Assembly: GCA_004282745.1 (NCBI GenBank) | Contig: SHMT01000006.1 | Coordinates: forward strand, 90,168 to 154,167 | From: Candidatus Scalindua sp. SCAELEC01 | GTDB taxonomy: Bacteria > Planctomycetota > Brocadiia > Brocadiales > Scalinduaceae | DNA: 64,000 nucleotides | Direction of reading: 5' to 3' | Shown here: positions 61,150-64,000 of the stretch, one piece after another | Layout: every line of letters starts with the position of its first letter | How positions within the stretch are numbered: the stretch's first letter is position 1 | Notes under the pieces: generated by a model | Database searches by the model: none | The model's input: only the letters and a program-made list of their open reading frames with translations | Told to the model about the DNA's origin: nothing | Position numbers and translations under genes: made by a program

Positions 61150-61191
61150 GTTTACCCCACTCAGAACAGCACCATTCTGAGTGGGGTAAAC
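61150..61191. other. Perfect 17-base-pair hairpin
   Basis: GTTTACCCCACTCAGAA (61150-61166), loop CAGCACCA (61167-61174), TTCTGAGTGGGGTAAAC (61175-61191). All 17 pairs match. There is no T-run next to either end, so it is not a typical terminator; it has no gene next to it within 120 bases. Confidence 0.7.
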
Positions 61192-61314
61192 GTGTTCTCC
61201 GCAATGTATACCTTGCGCAGTAACTACAACAATTGGCCAGCAACATAGTATTAAAGAGGTTAACCCCAAAACTACTACCCGTCTTCTCTTAAAATTTGCA
61301 GAAAAACACCTACA

Positions 61315-61587
61315 TCAGTTTAACTTATGCAGTTCCTTTTCAGCAAGATGCTTTGGTTCTACCGATGTCCCATTTATGGAATAAACGCTCGATGCGATCC
61401 TCTCGTTAGCAAGCCTACATTTATCGCAAAGGCGATTGTAAGGACCTTCACTCGTAAACTTCTTCTCACATCTTAGGCAGTACCTTTTCTGTCTTGATTT
61501 TGCCCTTGCTGGCCTACATCCTTTGTGGGCCTCTTCTGATTTGCTCTCTTTTCTGTTAACGCTTATACATTTTGTTACATTTTTCAT
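61315..61587 (-). CDS. Small zinc-finger protein
   Basis: A 90-residue basic protein with a zinc-ribbon pair CLRCEKKFTSEGPYNRLCDKC (Cys about 37, 40 and 54, 57) and a helix after it. The pattern RYCLRC-KKF-SEGPYNRLCDKC is conserved in a small family of unknown function. ATG 61587 with GGAGG 9 bases upstream. It stands alone. Confidence 0.8.
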   Translation of the reverse strand: MKNVTKCISVNRKESKSEEAHKGCRPARAKSRQKRYCLRCEKKFTSEGPYNRLCDKCRLANERIASSVYSINGTSVEPKHLAEKELHKLN

Positions 61588-61842
61588 GATTTTTTACCTC
61601 CGCCTACTGTAACATCAGTTTCCCTGAAGAAGTTCCCAAAAATTTTACATTTTTTCTGGCACTCAAAGTGGATATTTTGCAAGGATATTATCATAAAAAA
61701 TATATATAAACACCAATTAGTCAAAGGCTTAGAAAAATTATGGTTTACGCCTCTCTATTTTCTGTAACTGGCATAATGGTAAATTTTGATTGACAGGTGG
61801 TATTCGTAGCCTGCCATATAATGGCAAATGAATAGAAGTACA

Positions 61843-61870
61843 TTGACATTTTCACCAGTTTTACTAAAAT
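61843..61870 (+). promoter_or_regulatory. Possible promoter of the M24 peptidase gene
   Basis: TTGACA (61843-61848), 16-base spacer, TAAAAT (61865-61870). A transcript would begin near the ATG at 61878, suggesting a leaderless mRNA. A second TTGACA at 61790 has a TATAAT 21 bases away, too far. Confidence 0.45.
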
Positions 61871-61877
61871 CTGTTCT

Positions 61878-63008
61878 ATGCATGATCAAGAGGCTATTTT
61901 ACTTATTGCTGATAGCGAAAAAGATTCGAACATGTTTTATGCTACCGGTTTTTTAGCTCCCGACCCGTTTGTTTATCTTCAAAAGATTGATAGAAAGATT
62001 ATTGTCGTTAATGACCTCGAAATAGATCGTGCAAAGTCTCAATCTAAAACAGGCGAGGTCCTTTCTCTTTCTCAATATGAAAAAATTGCAGTAGAACAGA
62101 ATAAAAAACCACCAAAATTGATCGATACCGTTATTATTCTCTTAAATGAAGTTAATATAAAAAAACTGATAGTACCGGAAAATTTCAGCATCAAATATGC
62201 CGATATGTTACGAAAACACGGGTTTCAGCTTGAAGTTAAACAGGAGCCCTTTTTTTCTGCCAGAGAGGTTAAAAACGAACAGGAAATAGGCTATATGACC
62301 AAAACTCTCCGTATGGCTGAGAAGGCCCTATCAAAAGCAATTAATACTATAGCAAAATCTTCCATAAAAAATGGTTTTTTGTATTCAAAAAGTGGAAAGG
62401 CTATCACCTCAGAATCAATAAAAAAAATGATAAATGTTGAATTAGTAAAAAATGGTTGCATTGCTAAACATACAATTGTCTCGTGCCATGAGCAATCATG
62501 CGAACCCCATAATGGCGGAAGTGGCCCGTTAAGAGCCAACGAGTCCATCATTTTTGATATTTTTCCGAAAGATGAAGAAACTGGTTATTATGCAGACATT
62601 AGTAGAACTATTGTCAAAGGGAAAGCTTCTCTTTCTCTGAAGAGTATGTACAATGCAGTACTCTCTGCCCAGAATCTAGTATTCAGATTTGCACGGAGTG
62701 GTGCGAGCGGTAGCAATATCCATGGTAACGTTATTAACCATTTCAAGTCGCTCGGATATACAACAGGAAAGACCAAGGGTAAAATGCGAGGGTTTTTTCA
62801 CGGAACCGGCCATGGTGTTGGCTTGGATATCCATGAGACACCACGAATTTCCCGTTCAAAATATACCTTAAGGACAGGAAACGTGGTTACCGTTGAACCG
62901 GGACTCTATTATCCAGGAATTGGCGGGGTAAGGTTGGAAGACACGATACGTATTACCGATGATGGATGTGTTAATTTGACAAAATACCCAAAGGTACTTG
63001 AAGTTTAA
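61878..63008 (+). CDS. Xaa-Pro aminopeptidase-type M24 metallopeptidase
   Basis: A 376-residue two-domain peptidase. The N-terminal creatinase-like domain spans about 1-145; the catalytic pita-bread domain has the five metal ligands visible as DIFPKDEETGYYADISRTIV (two Asp), HGTGHGVGLDIHETP (His and Glu region), and VEPGLYYPGIGGVRLEDTI (two Glu). It removes N-terminal residues before Pro or is a related enzyme. No Shine-Dalgarno is in front of ATG 61878, consistent with a leaderless message. Confidence 0.93.
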   Translation: MHDQEAILLIADSEKDSNMFYATGFLAPDPFVYLQKIDRKIIVVNDLEIDRAKSQSKTGEVLSLSQYEKIAVEQNKKPPKLIDTVIILLNEVNIKKLIVPENFSIKYADMLRKHGFQLEVKQEPFFSAREVKNEQEIGYMTKTLRMAEKALSKAINTIAKSSIKNGFLYSKSGKAITSESIKKMINVELVKNGCIAKHTIVSCHEQSCEPHNGGSGPLRANESIIFDIFPKDEETGYYADISRTIVKGKASLSLKSMYNAVLSAQNLVFRFARSGASGSNIHGNVINHFKSLGYTTGKTKGKMRGFFHGTGHGVGLDIHETPRISRSKYTLRTGNVVTVEPGLYYPGIGGVRLEDTIRITDDGCVNLTKYPKVLEV

Positions 63009-63326
63009 ATGCGCAGGAAGAATACCTAGTTAATTTATTGTCCGTCCCAGCAAAAATGATCGTCGACCGCCCGGATGGACCTGTTCGGTCTGGAACTGGA
63101 GAACGGCATCGACCGTGCAGACACTCAATTTGATATGATGGTTTGGTGGAGTTTCCCACTTTGCCAAGCAATTCTTCGATTTTTCCTGTTTTCAGCAATA
63201 CTTTTGACCAAACGGGAAAACTGTTTTACTTACACGAGCGGTTATTTTAGGAATATTACAGAGAGAGTAAGAGAAAAAAGCGGAAAGAGGGCAATTAACT
63301 AAGAGTTCTGTTCCAACTCCTTCCAA
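63009..63326. other. Intergenic region, no gene supported
   Basis: 318 bases. A 75-codon plus-strand frame (63075-63302) and a 75-codon minus-strand frame (62971-63198) overlap each other, lack ribosome sites and show no family pattern. A short GC-richer stretch at about 63064-63110 differs from its surroundings, perhaps a gene relic. Confidence 0.4.
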
Positions 63327-63578
63327 CTACTCTTCCTCATCATCATAGTCCTCTTCGTCCATATCCTCTTCATCCGTGGCTTCGCTATCCCCATGTTCAC
63401 CCGAGCCATCTGCTTCTACTGCTGAATCAGTTTTCTTACCGGTGTCAAAAAGGTCTCCTGCCCCAATAAAGAAGGCAACTGCGGACACACCCAGTATAAG
63501 GAGGCACACAAATCCACCCAATTTTCGCACAATATCATTCATCATGATACTGTCTAATTTTTTGAAAAGCTGTTCCAT
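63327..63578 (-). CDS. Small membrane protein with acidic tail
   Basis: An 83-residue protein: MEQLFKKLDSIMMNDIVRKLGG, a membrane helix (about 21-43) and a tail ending in a long run of Glu and Asp. AGGAG 6 bases before ATG 63578. The layout (one helix, acidic tail) resembles the tail of the Cache protein at 3755. Function unknown. Confidence 0.7.
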   Translation of the reverse strand: MEQLFKKLDSIMMNDIVRKLGGFVCLLILGVSAVAFFIGAGDLFDTGKKTDSAVEADGSGEHGDSEATDEEDMDEEDYDDEEE

Positions 63579-63899
63579 CGGTATCTCCTAAATAAGAAAT
63601 GCATAGACTTCGATTTTTACAACAGGAAGGATTATACATTTTTACCATGAAAATTCAAGAGATAATTCCTTTATCGATGATTTATTTTAAACCATTAAAA
63701 AATTCGTGTAAGGCTGACTGGACACGGTACTTTTAGAACGTCAATCAAAAGATGGTGTATGAATTAAAAATGCGGCACACACCAAAAAACGATTCAAATC
63801 AATGTTTACCTATTGTCATATATGCATTGAAAACAGACTCTTTCCTGCACCCGATGGCATTGCCCCCTGATATGAAGGAATCCGGAATTCTTCTACAAA
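63579..63899. other. Intergenic region, no gene supported
   Basis: 321 bases between the start of the acidic-tail gene and the next stop. AT-rich, short frames only; no repeat copy of A, B or C was seen. Confidence 0.5.
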
Positions 63900-64000
63900 T
63901 CAAAAGGTAACGGATTCTACTTTAAGTTTTTTTTTAAACTTTACGGCTACTCCAAATGTTTTCTCGTATTCGTTTACCTCTTTTTCATCAGAATATCTAT
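63900..64000 (-). CDS. C-terminal end of a further gene, running out of the window
   Basis: The minus-strand frame ends at TGA 63900-63902 and is open to the window edge (32 residues). It reads RYSDEKEVNEYEKTFGVAV, then a Lys-rich KFKKKLKVESVTF. It looks coding but is too short to identify. Confidence 0.55.
   Translation of the reverse strand, partial: RYSDEKEVNEYEKTFGVAVKFKKKLKVESVTF

Noticed and set aside
63009..63326. Two overlapping 75-codon frames
   Set aside because: They overlap on opposite strands and lack ribosome sites and family patterns.
1..64000. CRISPR arrays
   Set aside because: No evenly spaced direct repeats were seen; the A, B and C repeats are single, dispersed and inverted.
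1..64000. rRNA genes
   Set aside because: No rRNA-like stretch was recognised; only the two tRNA-Gln genes.

Overview
The window comes from a Gram-negative bacterium of moderately low GC content. The markers are an LptD-type LPS assembly protein, a TonB-dependent receptor, lipoproteins and periplasmic c-type cytochrome/Fe-S genes. The mix suggests a respiratory anaerobe with sulfur chemistry: a NapH/NosR-like Fe-S membrane protein fused to a DUF6599-type tail, a siroheme sulfite-reductase-like protein with DsrE/TusA, ApbE, UbiD/UbiE and LarE. Together with very short basic proteins and a reduced fab cluster, this recalls Planctomycetota of the anammox type (Brocadiales, Scalindua-like). That is an inference from gene content; no rRNA is present to confirm it.

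Layout. 1-3.0 kb: UbiD C-terminus, copper ATPase and a c-type cytochrome lipoprotein (plus strand). 3.2-12.9 kb (minus): small secreted protein, Cache-domain protein, a sigma54 two-component pair with a zinc/membrane protein, cold-shock protein, rpsO-pnp, and the large Fe-S protein. 13.2-15.4 kb: a VapBC-like toxin-antitoxin pair and a HisC-like aminotransferase. 15.4-20.4 kb: a previously unmarked 58-residue RiPP-precursor-like gene, an NHL-repeat secreted protein and a frameshifted phosphoesterase. 21.3-27.0 kb: a sulfur/flavin block (ApbE, lipoprotein, TusA, JAMM peptidase, DsrE, sulfite reductase, siroheme synthase). 27.5-32.5 kb: scattered single genes in a repeat-rich stretch. 33.3-40.2 kb: alaS, then rpmF-plsX-fabH-acpP-fabF. 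40.2-41.0 kb: a tRNA-Gln with an integrase remnant. 41.1-48.0 kb: a compact six-gene operon of TonB receptor, solute-binding protein, sensor kinase, two response regulators (one HD-GYP) and UbiE. 48.7-64 kb: flavin oxidase, lptD-coaD, DegT aminotransferase, a tiny basic protein, comEC, larE, dinB, tetR, a zinc-finger protein, an M24 peptidase and small membrane proteins.

Three families of short non-coding elements are scattered through the intergenic DNA. Family A is a 120-140 bp near-palindrome; five of its seven full copies end or begin within about 21 bases of a stop codon. Family B is a 178 bp element with TA target duplications; one B copy has inserted into an A copy. Family C is a 100-120 bp relative of B that also sits between TA dinucleotides. 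No transposase for any of them lies in the window. Other items that stand out are the RiPP-like peptide with a doubled FxxPKLT motif, the sulfur-relay operon containing a JAMM peptidase, and the receptor/kinase/HD-GYP operon.
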